DNA from: Acidithiobacillus ferruginosus
GTDB lineage: Bacteria; Pseudomonadota; Gammaproteobacteria; Acidithiobacillales; Acidithiobacillaceae
Assembly (NCBI RefSeq): GCF_018854495.1
Contig: NZ_JABBDR010000229.1
Location: forward strand, 1 to 32,903
Direction of reading: 5' to 3'
Length of the DNA stretch: 32,903 nt
Under the pieces are notes generated by a model. The model was given only the letters and a program-made list of their open reading frames with translations. It did not search any database and was not told the DNA's origin. Shown here one piece after another: positions 8,192 through 17,714 of this stretch; position 1 is the stretch's first letter, and the number at the start of each line of letters is the position of its first letter. Both the position numbers and the translations under genes were made by a program.

Positions 8192-9610
8192 TCAGTTGTG
8201 GATGTAATCCAGCGGATTGACCGGGCGGCCAGCATTCCGCATCTCGAAATAGAGACCATCGTTCCCCAGTTCGCCGCCGCTGCCCACGCTGCCGACTTGG
8301 CGTCCGGTAGAAACCTGCTCTCCAACGTGGACATCGGTAGCGCCCAGGTGCCCGTATATAGACAATAAACTATGTGCGATCTGCACGATGACAATCTGCC
8401 CATAGCCGCGCAAAGGCCCCGCATAAAGTACCATGCCCGGCGCGATGGCGCGAACCTCCGTCCCTACCGGGGCCTGAAAGGTGATACCCTGCCAGTCGAG
8501 TCCGCCAGTCACCCGGGGCGCGCCGAAACGCGCGGTAACCGGACCGGTTACCGGCGCGGGGTAGTTGCCGTGCCCGACGATGGGGGTTGCAGGCAATGCG
8601 GGAGCGGGGGTGGCGGCTATCACCGGCGGACGAACTACGGTGGTGGGTGGCTGCTTTTGTGCATTCGCCGCACGTTGAACCTGTCGTGCCCGCTCTGTTT
8701 CCTGTACCCGCTGCGCCTGCCGTTCCGCCTGCCTTTCCTGGGCCAGATGATGTTGCGCGACAGCGGCCCGTTGCGCGGAGATTGCCGCCGCACGACGGGC
8801 CGCAGCAGCGGCAGCGGCCTTGCGTCGTGCTTCGGCGGCAGCCTTGGCGCGGGCGACTTCTTCCTGATGACGGAACTGAACGGTCAGACGGCTCACCAAT
8901 CCATTGAGAATATTGGCATTCGCCTGTAACTCTGCGATCTTGGTCTGGTCGGCGGCAATGCGGGCTGCGAGCTGGTTTTCCAGCGCGGCGTGAACCTCAC
9001 GCTGTTGCCGGAGCGTTTGTTCCTGCGCGCTGACCTGTTGTGCCAACTGAGCGAGATGGGTCTCGTGGATTTGCACCTCGTGCCGAGTCTTCCGTATCTG
9101 TTGCGCGGTGCCTTGGGTTTTGACGATCAGTGCGCTGCGCGCCCTGGCCAGAGACTCGTAAAAGACGCTCATGCGCCCCAGTTCTCCCGGGCGTTCCGTT
9201 TGCAGCCAGACGGCCAGTGGGGTAACTCCGCCGAGCATGTATGCGCCGCGAAGCTGTCGGGCGAGGATACCTTTCTGTTGACCCAGTTCCGCCTGCAATG
9301 CGTTGATTTTTAGCCGCAGTTCGGCCAGTTGTGCCTGTGCCGAGTGTTGCTGCTGCTGGATTCCGACCAGCTTCTTTTGTGTCGCAACAACCCGCTGATC
9401 GAGTGCGCTGATTTCTACGCGCAGTTGCGCCTGGGTTTTCTGCCCCGCCGCGAGATGCGCCTGTACCTGCCCTAGATTCTCGTGTATATGCTCCAGTTTT
9501 TTCTGGCTATTTTGTATTTTTTCCTGAAGCGTTGCCGCTCCCGCACCGGCCGGAAGGAGAAAGATCAAGGCAAGCAGCGCGCCGACGCGGGGACGGGACA
9601 GAAGGGACAT
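8192..9610 (-). CDS. envC: EnvC-like murein hydrolase activator (degenerate LytM/M23)
   Basis: A 472-residue periplasmic protein. Residues 1-25 are a signal peptide. Residues 27-250 are a long Gln/Leu-rich coiled coil, followed by an Ala/Arg/Gln-rich helix (about 251-320), a Pro-rich linker (321-355) and a LytM domain (356-470). Metal-binding residues of active M23 peptidases are missing: the expected HxGxD is GGLDW (369-373), and the HxH before the FE motif is replaced by GLYFE (452-456). This loss is typical of EnvC, which activates cell-division amidases and does not cut peptidoglycan itself. It starts 3 bases after the gpmI stop, so translational coupling is likely. Known EnvC proteins are recruited by FtsEX; that gene pair is not in the window. 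Confidence 0.92.
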   Translation of the reverse strand: MSLLSRPRVGALLALIFLLPAGAGAATLQEKIQNSQKKLEHIHENLGQVQAHLAAGQKTQAQLRVEISALDQRVVATQKKLVGIQQQQHSAQAQLAELRLKINALQAELGQQKGILARQLRGAYMLGGVTPLAVWLQTERPGELGRMSVFYESLARARSALIVKTQGTAQQIRKTRHEVQIHETHLAQLAQQVSAQEQTLRQQREVHAALENQLAARIAADQTKIAELQANANILNGLVSRLTVQFRHQEEVARAKAAAEARRKAAAAAAARRAAAISAQRAAVAQHHLAQERQAERQAQRVQETERARQVQRAANAQKQPPTTVVRPPVIAATPAPALPATPIVGHGNYPAPVTGPVTARFGAPRVTGGLDWQGITFQAPVGTEVRAIAPGMVLYAGPLRGYGQIVIVQIAHSLLSIYGHLGATDVHVGEQVSTGRQVGSVGSGGELGNDGLYFEMRNAGRPVNPLDYIHN

Positions 9611-9613
9611 GGG

Positions 9614-11143
9614 TCAGAGGAACTGCACCAGGTTTTTGCCGCCCATTTCAGGAGGCACCGGCAAGCCCATGAGCCGGAGCAAGGTGGGCGCGAGGTCCTC
9701 CAGCGCCCCCCCGGATATAATCTCCGCAGGGCGTCCAATGTAGAGCAGGGGCACCGGGTTACAGGTGTGGGAGGTGTGCGCCTGACCGCTCCCGACATCC
9801 AGCATCTGCTCGACATTGCCATGATCCGCTGTGATCAGCGCTTCGCCGCCTACGGCGCGCACGGCACTGACAATACGCCCGAGGCTGCGGTCTACCGCCT
9901 CGACCGCGGCAATGGCGGCAGCCAGTTTACCACTGTGGCCGACCATATCGGGATTGGCGATATTGCAGATGATGGTATCGTACTGGCGACTTTCAATGCG
10001 GGCGACCAGGGCATCGGTCAGCTCATTCACGCTCATTTCCGGTTGCAGATCGTAGGTGGTGACCTTGGGAGACGGGATCAATACGCGATCTTCGCCGGGG
10101 AATATCTGTTCGTCACCGCCACTCAGGAAAAAGGTGACATGGGCGTACTTTTCGGTTTCGGCAATGCGCAACTGATGCAGGCCGAATTGGGATACCCATT
10201 CGCCAAAGGTGTTTTTCAGACGGGTGGGGGGGTAAGCGACCCGTGCATCAAAGTGCTCACTGTATTCTGTGAGGGTGACGAAGTCTGCGAGTCGGGGTTT
10301 GACCTGTCGGGTGAAGCCGTCGAAGTCTGCCTCGACAAACGGTCGGGTGATCTGGCGGGCGCGATCGGAGCGGAAGTTCATGAATAACACTGCATCGTGA
10401 TCGCCGATGCAGGCGGGGTTGGCACCAATCCGTGATGGGGCGACAAACTCGTCGCTTTCGCCACGGAGGTAGGCGGCGCCAAGCGCCTCTAAACCCGTGG
10501 CATAGTGCTCCCCCTTGCCGAGGGTAAGCAGATCATAGGCCTGCTGGACTCGATCCCAGCGGTGGTCACGATCCATGGCGTAAAAACGGCCGATCACCGA
10601 TGCCAGAGCGCCACCGTAGGTGCTTATCTCGGCATCCAGTCGTTTCAGAGATGACTCCGCGCAGCGCGGCAGGGTATCGCGGCCATCCAGAAAGGCATGC
10701 ACATAAACCCGTTCAGCGCCCCGGCCCCGCGCTAGACGTAGCGCGGCGAGGATATGTTCTTCGTGAGAATGCACCCCACCCGCTGAAAGCAGGCCCAGGA
10801 TATGGACGGCACCGCCCTGTGCCCCGGCGGCATCCACCGCTGCACAGAGCGCGCTGTTGGTGTAGAAACTGCCGTCGGCGATGGCAAGATTCACGCGCTC
10901 GTACTCCTGGTACACCACGCGGCCTGCTCCGATATTGATATGCCCGACTTCGCTGTTGCCCATCTGTCCGCCGGGAAGCCCCACAGAAGCCCCGGAGGCG
11001 TTGATGAGACCATGGGGACAATTTTGCCACCAGCCATCCCAGTTTGGCGTGCGCGCCTGGGCAATGGCGTTATCTTCAGAATCCTCCCGGTAGCCCCATC
11101 CATCAAGGATCAGGAGCAACACCGGACGTGGTTTTTGAGTCAT
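9614..11143 (-). CDS. gpmI: 2,3-bisphosphoglycerate-independent phosphoglycerate mutase
   Basis: A 509-residue cytosolic enzyme interconverting 3- and 2-phosphoglycerate in lower glycolysis and gluconeogenesis. Near the N-terminus LLILDGWG carries the metal ligand Asp14, and [17 protein letters not shown] carries the phosphoryl-accepting Ser64. The C-terminal ADHGNVEQM supplies further Mn/Zn ligands of the alkaline-phosphatase fold. I chose the ATG at 11143, preceded by GAGGAAA at proper spacing; an in-frame GTG 15 bases upstream would add five residues. It follows glgP on the same strand (67 bases between) and precedes envC by 3 bases. In an autotroph it sends Calvin-cycle 3-phosphoglycerate toward pyruvate (inference). 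Confidence 0.97.
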   Translation of the reverse strand: MTQKPRPVLLLILDGWGYREDSEDNAIAQARTPNWDGWWQNCPHGLINASGASVGLPGGQMGNSEVGHINIGAGRVVYQEYERVNLAIADGSFYTNSALCAAVDAAGAQGGAVHILGLLSAGGVHSHEEHILAALRLARGRGAERVYVHAFLDGRDTLPRCAESSLKRLDAEISTYGGALASVIGRFYAMDRDHRWDRVQQAYDLLTLGKGEHYATGLEALGAAYLRGESDEFVAPSRIGANPACIGDHDAVLFMNFRSDRARQITRPFVEADFDGFTRQVKPRLADFVTLTEYSEHFDARVAYPPTRLKNTFGEWVSQFGLHQLRIAETEKYAHVTFFLSGGDEQIFPGEDRVLIPSPKVTTYDLQPEMSVNELTDALVARIESRQYDTIICNIANPDMVGHSGKLAAAIAAVEAVDRSLGRIVSAVRAVGGEALITADHGNVEQMLDVGSGQAHTSHTCNPVPLLYIGRPAEIISGGALEDLAPTLLRLMGLPVPPEMGGKNLVQFL

Positions 11144-11210
11144 CAGTTTCCTCTGCACAGCGAACGCACCCCGTTAATGATGCGCATTAGAACAGATCAG
11201 GCGAATGCTG

Positions 11211-13697
11211 TCATGGGGTCATGACCAGAGGTGTGAGGTGCCAGATGTCCGTATTGTACTGAGCAATGGTCCGGTCGCTGGAAAAAATCCCGCTGGCCGC
11301 AGTGTTGAGAATGCTCATCCGTTGCCATTCGGTCTGATCATGCCAGACATCTGCCGCCTCCCGTTGCTTGACTTTATAGCTGGTGAAATCGGCGAGCACC
11401 ATCCACGGGTCATGGGGATGGGTGACGGCGTGGACGATGGGGTCGAAAATGCCCGGTTCGAACGCGTTGAAATAGCCGCTCTGCAACAGGTCCATGACCC
11501 GTGCCAAATCGTGGTCCGCCTGGATATATAGCTCCGGATGGTAATGCCCGCGCAATTGGCTGACCTCTTCGGCATTCAACCCGAAAAGGAAAAAGTGCTC
11601 GGCGCCGACCGCGTCGCGGATCTCGATGTTGGCGCCATCCAGGGTGCCGATGGTCAGGGCTCCGTTCATCATAAACTTCATGTTGCCGGTGCCGGAGGCC
11701 TCCTTGCCTGCCGTGGATATCTGCTCGGAGAGGTCGGTTGCCGCGCAAATCTGCTCCATGAGGGAGACCCGGTAATCTGGTAGAAAGCTCACGCGCAACA
11801 AGCCTTCCGTATCCGGATCATGATTGATGACATTGGCGATATTGTTGATGAATTTAATGGTGCGCTTGGCCATGAAGTAACCGGGCGCCGCCTTGCCCGC
11901 AAACAGGACGTTGCGCGGAGTCACCTGGTTCGCTTCGCCGCGCTTGATGCGGTCGTAGAGATGGATGACATGCAGCGCATTGAGCAGTTGCCTTTTATAT
12001 TCATGGACGCGCTTTACCTGCACGTCCACCAGGGCGTCGGGGATGAAAGTGACGCCGGTATGCTGATGCACCAGTGTCGCCAGCCGTTCCTTATTGGCGC
12101 GGCGTACCTCCGCCCAGCGCTTGCGGAACTTCGCATCGTCCGCTGCCGGCTCCAGATCCCGCAGCCGTTCCAGGTCGTGCTTCCAGTCCGGGCCGATGCG
12201 CTCGGTAACAAGGTCGCGCAGCCCGGGGTTGGCCCATTGCAACCATCGTCGCGGTGTCACACCGTTGGTTTTGTTGTTGAATTTCTTCGGCCAGAGGTGG
12301 TGGAAGTCGGCAAAAAGATCCTCACAGAGGAGCTTGGTGTGCAGGGCCGCGACCCCGTTTACCGAAAAGCTGCCCACCACGGCGAGGTGCGCCATGCGCA
12401 CCATCTGCTCGTCGCCTTCCTCGATGATGGACAATCGTTGCAGCAGGCCGGTGTTGCCCGGTGCGCGCCATGCCACTTCCTGCAGAAAACGTGCGTTGAT
12501 TTCCATGATGATTTCCAGCAGGCGCGGGAGGAGCTGCCGGAATAAACGCACCGACCACCGTTCCAGTGCCTCGGGCAGCAGGGTGTGGTTGGTGTAGGCC
12601 ATGGTATGGCTGGTGATGTCCCAGGCTTCCTCCCATTCCAGGCCGTGTTCGTCCATCAGCAGGCGCATCAGTTCTGGCACGGCACAACTGGGATGGGTAT
12701 CATTGAGCTGGAAGCAGTGATGTTTGGCAAAATTGCGGAAATCTTCACCGTGGATGGCAACCCAGTCCGCAACCACATCCTGAAGGCTCGCGGAAGCCAG
12801 GAAATACTGCTGGCGCAGGCGCAGTTCCTTACCGTTCTCACTGCTGTCATTGGGATAGAGCACCATGCTGATGTGCTCGGCGTTGTTTTTGGCTGCGACG
12901 GCTTCCGGGTAGGCGCCGGCGTTGAATTCGCCGAGATCAAAGATGTCGGTGGCCGTCGCCCGCCAGAGACGCAGGGTATTGACCACCTCGTTGCGATAAC
13001 CGGGGATGGGAATGTCGTAAGGTACGGCAAGCACGTCGTGGGTGTCGACCCAACGCTGATGGAACCTTCCCTGGGCATCGTAATAACCGTCGCTGCGCCC
13101 GAAAAAGTGAACGCGGCGTACCCGTTCCGGTCGTTTCAATTCCCAGGGGCAACCATTCCTCAGCCAGTGGTCAGGTTCCTCCACCTGTTCGCCCCCGCGA
13201 ATTTCCTGACGGAACATGCCGTAGCTGTAGCGAATGCCATAACCCGTGACCGGCAGACCGAGGGAGGCGCAGCTATCGAGAAAGCAGGCTGCAAGACGGC
13301 CCAGCCCACCGTTACCCAGACCAGCGTCGGGCTCAAGTTCCATGATGTCCACCAGCTCGCGATGCTCCCAGGTCAACGCCTCGCGCGCCGCGTCTTCCAG
13401 ACCCAGGTTCAGCAGGGTGTTGCCCATGGCCCGCCCGAGCAGGAACTCCAGGGAAAGATAAAAGGTGCGCCTGCCGCTTTCGGCGGCCACCTTTTTCTGG
13501 GTGTTTTTCCAGCGTTCGACCAGACGGTCACGCAGGCTCATGGCCAGCGCCGTATAAACGCTGTTGACAGGCTCTGCTGTTTCTTCGGCACCCAATGTGC
13601 GCAGCAGATAATGGCAGGTGTCCATACGCAGACTGAGGGCGTCCATGCCCAAGGGCGGTAGGGGGCATGCGGTTTTGCTAAGGGGTTGGGAGGGCAC
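11211..13697 (-). CDS. glgP: Glycogen/starch/alpha-glucan phosphorylase
   Basis: An 828-residue PLP enzyme that cleaves terminal alpha-1,4 glucose from glycogen with phosphate, giving glucose 1-phosphate. The PLP lysine is Lys674 in EASGTGNMKFMMNGAL. GNGGLGRLAACFLDS near the N-terminus and DTHDVLAVPYD are family signatures. Length matches the family (about 815-840). The start is uncertain. A GTG at 13697 has GAGGA 10 bases upstream. An ATG at 13646 would give 811 residues but lacks a visible ribosome binding site. The first 25 residues are poorly conserved in the family and do not decide. The protein indicates carbon storage as glycogen. No other glg gene is in the window. Confidence 0.95.
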   Translation of the reverse strand: MPSQPLSKTACPLPPLGMDALSLRMDTCHYLLRTLGAEETAEPVNSVYTALAMSLRDRLVERWKNTQKKVAAESGRRTFYLSLEFLLGRAMGNTLLNLGLEDAAREALTWEHRELVDIMELEPDAGLGNGGLGRLAACFLDSCASLGLPVTGYGIRYSYGMFRQEIRGGEQVEEPDHWLRNGCPWELKRPERVRRVHFFGRSDGYYDAQGRFHQRWVDTHDVLAVPYDIPIPGYRNEVVNTLRLWRATATDIFDLGEFNAGAYPEAVAAKNNAEHISMVLYPNDSSENGKELRLRQQYFLASASLQDVVADWVAIHGEDFRNFAKHHCFQLNDTHPSCAVPELMRLLMDEHGLEWEEAWDITSHTMAYTNHTLLPEALERWSVRLFRQLLPRLLEIIMEINARFLQEVAWRAPGNTGLLQRLSIIEEGDEQMVRMAHLAVVGSFSVNGVAALHTKLLCEDLFADFHHLWPKKFNNKTNGVTPRRWLQWANPGLRDLVTERIGPDWKHDLERLRDLEPAADDAKFRKRWAEVRRANKERLATLVHQHTGVTFIPDALVDVQVKRVHEYKRQLLNALHVIHLYDRIKRGEANQVTPRNVLFAGKAAPGYFMAKRTIKFINNIANVINHDPDTEGLLRVSFLPDYRVSLMEQICAATDLSEQISTAGKEASGTGNMKFMMNGALTIGTLDGANIEIRDAVGAEHFFLFGLNAEEVSQLRGHYHPELYIQADHDLARVMDLLQSGYFNAFEPGIFDPIVHAVTHPHDPWMVLADFTSYKVKQREAADVWHDQTEWQRMSILNTAASGIFSSDRTIAQYNTDIWHLTPLVMTP

Positions 13698-13841
13698 TGT
13701 TAGAGATTCCTCAAGGACATGTAGCAGGCAAGACCATCATAGAATGATTCTACAAATCAGGGAAGGAAAAAACCGTTGCTTGTTTTTTGTCATTGCCGTA
13801 TCCATCTATGTCAGGGATCAGTCGAAAAAGGAGGATGTGAG

Positions 13842-14291
13842 ATGGCTACGGTGACTTGGGTACTGGTGAGTAACGCCGCAGAGGCGCGCCTTTTTAAAAG
13901 TGAGGGCTGCAATACCGGGCTGCATCTGGTACAGGATTGGCAGCATCCCGACAGCCGCAAGCACCAGGACGAACTGGTGACGGATGCGGGAGGGCGCGTT
14001 CAGCAGAGCTTCGCAGCGGGAGCACGGCCTGGTATCGAATGGCAAACCAGTCCTAAGGAGGCGGAAATGCAGCATTTCGCCAATGAGCTGGCGACCTATT
14101 TGGGCGCGGCGCGAAAGCAGAATGCTTTCCAACACCTGGTGCTCGTCGCTTCTCCGCATATTCTGGGCTTGCTGCGCGAAAAACTGGATGCACCCACCAG
14201 TGCAATGATTTCAGGCACTTTGAGCAAGGATTATACCTATGTCGGTATCGAGGAGCTCAGTAAGCATCTCGCCGAGGTCATGTGTCCATGA
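13842..14291 (+). CDS. Host-attachment-family protein (eRF1/Pelota-like fold)
   Basis: A 149-residue protein matching the family named 'protein required for attachment to host cells'. Visible landmarks are VTWVLVSNAAEARLFKS at the N-terminus, the central RPGIEWQTSPKEAEMQHFANEL stretch, and LVLVASPHILGLLREKL. The name comes from an Agrobacterium phenotype and is probably misleading in a free-living organism. Related domains have been grouped with archaeal release-factor-like folds with possible RNA or ribosome links. There is no signal peptide or membrane segment. The start at 13842 has a strong AGGAGG-type site 7 bases upstream. It is divergent from glgP and 21 bases before the rhodanese gene. 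Confidence 0.75.
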   Translation: MATVTWVLVSNAAEARLFKSEGCNTGLHLVQDWQHPDSRKHQDELVTDAGGRVQQSFAAGARPGIEWQTSPKEAEMQHFANELATYLGAARKQNAFQHLVLVASPHILGLLREKLDAPTSAMISGTLSKDYTYVGIEELSKHLAEVMCP

Positions 14292-14312
14292 GGGCGGGCC
14301 GCTTTTAGTGCG

Positions 14313-14711
14313 ATGGGGAAGGTCATGGGGAAATCTCTTGCAGACTTTATACGGGCGGCGCGCAGTCAGATTCGCGAAATAGACTGCGATACGTTGGAGG
14401 ATTGGCTGCGGAGCCGGGACGATGTGCTGGTGGTGGATGTCCGAGAGTCCAGTGCTTTTCTGGAGGGGCATCTGCCGGGCGCTATCCATGTGCCTCGCGG
14501 TTATCTGGAGGCACTGGCGGACCCCGATTACGGCCATTGCCATCCGGAGTTGGCCGTTGCGCGCGATCGGGTCGTTGTCCTTTACTGTGACGGCGGAACA
14601 CGTTCGGCGCTGGCCGCGGTGACCTTGCAGGAGATGGGCTTCACCGAAGTCTATAACCTTGGTGGCGGTATCCATGTCTGGGATGCCGAGGATAAGCCGG
14701 TCGTTTCCTGA
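14313..14711 (+). CDS. Single-domain rhodanese (sulfurtransferase)
   Basis: A 132-residue rhodanese-like protein. DVRESSAFLEGHLPGAIHVPRG (about 42-63) is the conserved first half. The active-site loop is CDGGTRSA, with the persulfide-forming Cys followed by the six-residue loop typical of thiosulfate or protein-persulfide sulfurtransferases. EMGFTEVYNLGGGIHVW closes the domain. No signal peptide is seen, so it is likely cytoplasmic. Single-domain rhodaneses are plentiful in sulfur oxidisers, but this sequence alone gives no substrate. Two ATG codons are possible: 14313 (no clear ribosome binding site) and 14325 (GGGGAAGG just upstream). The shorter form (128 residues) is plausible. Probably co-transcribed with the preceding gene. 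Confidence 0.88.
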   Translation: MGKVMGKSLADFIRAARSQIREIDCDTLEDWLRSRDDVLVVDVRESSAFLEGHLPGAIHVPRGYLEALADPDYGHCHPELAVARDRVVVLYCDGGTRSALAAVTLQEMGFTEVYNLGGGIHVWDAEDKPVVS

Positions 14712-14723
14712 GCCGGCCGGGGC

Positions 14724-15665
14724 CTAGCCGATCGTCTCGCCGAAGTTCTCGCGATAGCGAGCCTGGAATTCCGGCCAGGTAAAGCGGTGATTCTGGGTGC
14801 CTGCTTGTTCAATTTTGTAGGCGCCCATCAGTGAGGCGACCCTGCCGCTGGTTTCCCAGCCGAGTTCGTGTTCCAGGCCGTACAGCAGCCCCGCGCGATA
14901 GGCATCCCCGCATCCGGTGGGGTCTGTAACCGCCTTGGGCCTGGCCGCTGGAATGGTCGTCTCCCGGCCGTCATGATAGATCACCGAGCCATGCTCGCCG
15001 CGAGTGACGATCAGGGCCTTGAGGCGCTGGCGAAGTTCGTTGAGGTCGAGGCCGGTGCGCGCCTGTACCATCTGGCATTCATAATCGTTGACCGTAAGGT
15101 AATCTGCCCGGTCAATCAGGCGGGTCAGGGTTTCCGCATCGAAGAGTGGCAGACCCTGACCCGGGTCAAACAGTGTGGGAATGCCGGCATTCGTAAGGTC
15201 TTCCAGATGCTGCACCATGGCGCCGAGTCCATCCGGTGCGACAATGGCCCAACGCACATTCTCGGGGATACGTCCGGCCAGGTGGTTTTCCTGGGCCTGA
15301 AACATCGCGCCGGGGTGAAAGGCGGTGATCTGATTGTCGTCCAGATCGGTAGTGATGAAGGCTTGCGCAGTGTAGTGGTCCGGGAGAATCCGCAGCAGGG
15401 TGGTGTCTAATCCCTGTGCCTTCAGGTGATCAAGATAAGGCGTGAAGTCCTGACCTGCTGTGCCGACGATCAGCGGATTGGCGCCCAGCAATTTGAGGTT
15501 GTATGCGATGTTGCCGGCACAGCCGCCGAAGTCGCGCCGCATTTGCGGGACAGTAAAGGACACGTTCAGCATATGTACCTGATCAGGCAGAATGTGCGCC
15601 TTGAAGTGGTCCTGAAAGACCATGATGGTATCAAAGGCCAGAGAACCGCAGACGAGAGTGGACAT
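14724..15665 (-). CDS. PfkB-family kinase, adenosine-kinase-like
   Basis: A 313-residue cytosolic sugar/nucleoside kinase of the ribokinase fold. The N-terminal GGCAGNIAYNLKLLG (47-61) is the substrate-side glycine motif. The C-terminal signature DPTGCGDAYRAGLL (248-261) provides the anion hole and catalytic Asp254. The Cys-Gly-Asp variant and overall pattern resemble kinases annotated as adenosine kinase. The start at 15665 is fixed by AAGGAG 5 bases upstream; the frame stays open further but without a site. Its place just before metK-ahcY suggests a role in phosphorylating adenosine released by AhcY, which would pull SAH hydrolysis forward. This is inference: it is on the opposite strand and may use another nucleoside or sugar. 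Confidence 0.82.
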   Translation of the reverse strand: MSTLVCGSLAFDTIMVFQDHFKAHILPDQVHMLNVSFTVPQMRRDFGGCAGNIAYNLKLLGANPLIVGTAGQDFTPYLDHLKAQGLDTTLLRILPDHYTAQAFITTDLDDNQITAFHPGAMFQAQENHLAGRIPENVRWAIVAPDGLGAMVQHLEDLTNAGIPTLFDPGQGLPLFDAETLTRLIDRADYLTVNDYECQMVQARTGLDLNELRQRLKALIVTRGEHGSVIYHDGRETTIPAARPKAVTDPTGCGDAYRAGLLYGLEHELGWETSGRVASLMGAYKIEQAGTQNHRFTWPEFQARYRENFGETIG

Positions 15666-15785
15666 GAAAGCTCCTTGTTGGTTTTTCGGCAAAGCGGACA
15701 GAGACTTGTGGTAAATGTATCTAAATCGGGCTATGATCATAACAGGTTTTATTGGGCGGTGCTGCCATATACGAGGTGCAAGGTC

Positions 15786-16391
15786 ATGAAGTGGGGGGGG
15801 CGCGCGGTGCTGGTGTTCATCGGTCTTGTCCTCGCCGTTCCGGCGTGGGCGGCCGGGCGGCCCGTGCGTGATGAAACCTACATCAACCTCTTTGGAGGGA
15901 ATACCTTTTTTGATGCCTCAAGCGGTCTGGACAACGGTGGCAATGCCGGGGTCGTCGGCTTGCGCATGGGGCGTCGGATAGATGCGCACGTGGGAGTGGA
16001 GGCGCAGGTGGCAGCAGCCTTTGCCCATCTGCAGGGCCCTGCACATGTCGTCGGTGCCAATCAGTACAGTGGTGCGATCCTAGGTAACCTTTACGCGCTT
16101 GGCAGCCCTGACACCCCCTATCTCTCCTTGGGTTTGGGGGCGTCCAGCGACCTGTTTAACAGCCGGTTCGGCCGGGGAACCTCGTTGATGGGCGTCTTCG
16201 GTGTAGGCTATCAGTATCTCGTTAATGATCACCTGGGGCTGCGCCTGGATGTGCGGGATCAACTGCTCTTCAATACTCCTACGCCGAATGCTTCCAACCT
16301 CAACGAGGTCCAGGTGACCGGTGGTATTTCCTATTTTTGGGGTGGCGGCAAGAAGTCCTCCTTCCCGGTAGTTGGTCCGGCGCGCTCTTGA
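15786..16391 (+). CDS. Small outer-membrane beta-barrel protein
   Basis: A 201-residue exported protein. Residues 1-22 form a Sec signal peptide ending Ala-Trp-Ala-Ala. The mature part alternates hydrophobic and polar residues in amphipathic strands with Gly/Asn-rich turns. Examples are NAGVVGLRMGRRIDAHVGVEAQVAAAF, PYLSLGLGASS and GVFGVGYQYLVNDHLGLRLDVRD. It ends with GGISYFW, a strand with terminal aromatics typical of barrel assembly, followed by an unusual basic/Pro tail of about 17 residues. This fits an eight-stranded OmpA/OmpW-type barrel domain. No catalytic or peptidoglycan-binding motif is seen. The ATG at 15786 has AGG 3-5 bases upstream; the frame is open far upstream only because it runs antisense through the kinase gene. 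Confidence 0.75.
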   Translation: MKWGGRAVLVFIGLVLAVPAWAAGRPVRDETYINLFGGNTFFDASSGLDNGGNAGVVGLRMGRRIDAHVGVEAQVAAAFAHLQGPAHVVGANQYSGAILGNLYALGSPDTPYLSLGLGASSDLFNSRFGRGTSLMGVFGVGYQYLVNDHLGLRLDVRDQLLFNTPTPNASNLNEVQVTGGISYFWGGGKKSSFPVVGPARS

Positions 16392-16401
16392 GGCCGCACT
16401 T

Positions 16402-16443
16402 CCGCTCCGCTTGAGCCAATTTTGCCTTTGCGGTGAGCGGGTT
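16402..16443 (+). terminator. Possible weak terminator after the outer-membrane protein gene
   Basis: CCGCTC-CGC (16402-16410) can pair with GCG-GAGCGG (16430-16432 and 16435-16440) across a 19-base loop, followed by only three T residues. The long loop and short T-tract make this a weak candidate. Confidence 0.25.
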
Positions 16444-16448
16444 TCACT

Positions 16449-16477
16449 TCGCTTGTGGCGCTTTCCTTTGATATAGT
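16449..16477 (+). promoter_or_regulatory. Candidate metK promoter
   Basis: A good -10 TATAGT (16472-16477) with a poor -35 (TCGCTT, 16449-16454) at 17 bases. Transcription would begin near 16485, giving a leader of about 50 bases that starts almost directly with the hairpin at 16488-16506. Confidence 0.35.
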
Positions 16478-16487
16478 GCGCGCTGTC

Positions 16488-16506
16488 CCTGTCGCGCTGC
16501 GACAGG
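16488..16506 (+). other. Perfect stem-loop in the metK 5' leader
   Basis: CCTGTCGC and GCGACAGG form a perfect 8-bp stem with a 3-base loop, 28 bases before the metK ATG. There is no T-tract, so it is not a terminator. It could stabilise the mRNA 5' end or be part of a leader control element. I do not recognise any known SAM riboswitch class here. Confidence 0.55.
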
Positions 16507-16534
16507 TCGGCCTAGCTATTGAGGAGCCCAGTGC

Positions 16535-17704
16535 ATGTCCAAAAGTCATCTTTTCACCTCTGAATCCGTTTCCGAAGGTCACCCCGATAAAGTCGCGGAT
16601 CAGATTTCCGATGCCATCCTCGACGCGATTCTGGCTCAGGACCCCCGCGGTCGCGTGGCGGCCGAGACGCTGATTACTACCGGTCTGATCGTGCTCGCGG
16701 GTGAAATTACCACCACAGCGGTGGTGGACTATGCGGACGTGGCGCGCCAGACCGTGCGCCGGATCGGTTATAACTCCTCGGACATGGGTTTTGACTGGGC
16801 CTCCTGCGCGGTGGTGCAGACCTTGGACAAGCAATCCCCTGACATCGCCCAAGGCGTGGACGAAGGTGCCGGCCTTGACCTCGATCAGGGCGCTGGTGAC
16901 CAAGGCTTGATGTTCGGCTTTGCCTGTGACGAGACGGACGTGCTGATGCCGACGCCCATCTATTTTGCCCACCGTCTGACCGAGCGGCAGGCGATGGTGC
17001 GCAAGGATGGTCGCCTGCCCTGGCTGCGTCCCGATGCCAAGAGTCAGGTGACGGTACGCTATGAGGATGGTCGCCCGGTCGCCATTGATACCGTGGTGCT
17101 TTCCACCCAGCATAGCCCGGATATCAGCCATGCAGATCTCGTCGAAGCCGTGCGTGAGGAAATCATCAAGCCCGTCCTACCTCCTGAGATGATCCATAAG
17201 GATACCAAGTACCTCATCAATCCCACCGGCCGTTTTGTGATCGGCGGGCCCGTGGGTGATTGTGGTTTGACCGGGCGCAAAATCATTGTGGACACTTACG
17301 GCGGTCAGGGCAGTCACGGCGGCGGCGCGTTCTCCGGCAAGGATCCTTCCAAGGTAGATCGTTCCTCTTCCTACGCCGGACGCTATGTGGCGAAGAATAT
17401 CGTGGCCGCAGGCCTGGCCAGGCGTTGCGAAGTGCAGGTGGCCTACGCCATCGGCGTCTCGCAGCCGGTGAGCCTGATGGTGGATACTTTTGGTACTGGC
17501 GTGATCGATGACGACCGGATTGCCGCTCTGGTGCAGGAGCACTTTGACCTGCGCCCCAAAGGCATCATCCAGATGCTCGACCTGCTGCGGCCTATCTATG
17601 CCAAAACGGCTGCCTATGGTCACTTCGGTCGCGAAGAGCCGGAGTTTACTTGGGAGCGGACCGACAAGGCCGCCGTCTTGCGTGACGCTGCCGGACTACG
17701 GTAA
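16535..17704 (+). CDS. metK: S-adenosylmethionine synthetase
   Basis: A 389-residue cytosolic enzyme making SAM from methionine and ATP. Signature motifs are [14 protein letters not shown] (13-26), the hexapeptide-type [12 protein letters not shown] (119-130) and [17 protein letters not shown] (261-277), all intact. The residues before the second signature (GGQGS) differ slightly from the commonest forms but keep the glycine loop. GAGGAG lies 8 bases before the ATG. It is followed after 187 bases by ahcY, with an SAH riboswitch between, so the methyl-cycle genes are contiguous but separately adjustable. Confidence 0.98.
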   Translation: MSKSHLFTSESVSEGHPDKVADQISDAILDAILAQDPRGRVAAETLITTGLIVLAGEITTTAVVDYADVARQTVRRIGYNSSDMGFDWASCAVVQTLDKQSPDIAQGVDEGAGLDLDQGAGDQGLMFGFACDETDVLMPTPIYFAHRLTERQAMVRKDGRLPWLRPDAKSQVTVRYEDGRPVAIDTVVLSTQHSPDISHADLVEAVREEIIKPVLPPEMIHKDTKYLINPTGRFVIGGPVGDCGLTGRKIIVDTYGGQGSHGGGAFSGKDPSKVDRSSSYAGRYVAKNIVAAGLARRCEVQVAYAIGVSQPVSLMVDTFGTGVIDDDRIAALVQEHFDLRPKGIIQMLDLLRPIYAKTAAYGHFGREEPEFTWERTDKAAVLRDAAGLR

Positions 17705-17714
17705 AAATGCCTTG

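Noticed and set aside
12585..13661. A 358-codon plus-strand open frame
   Set aside because: Antisense to glgP, no motif, no start signals.
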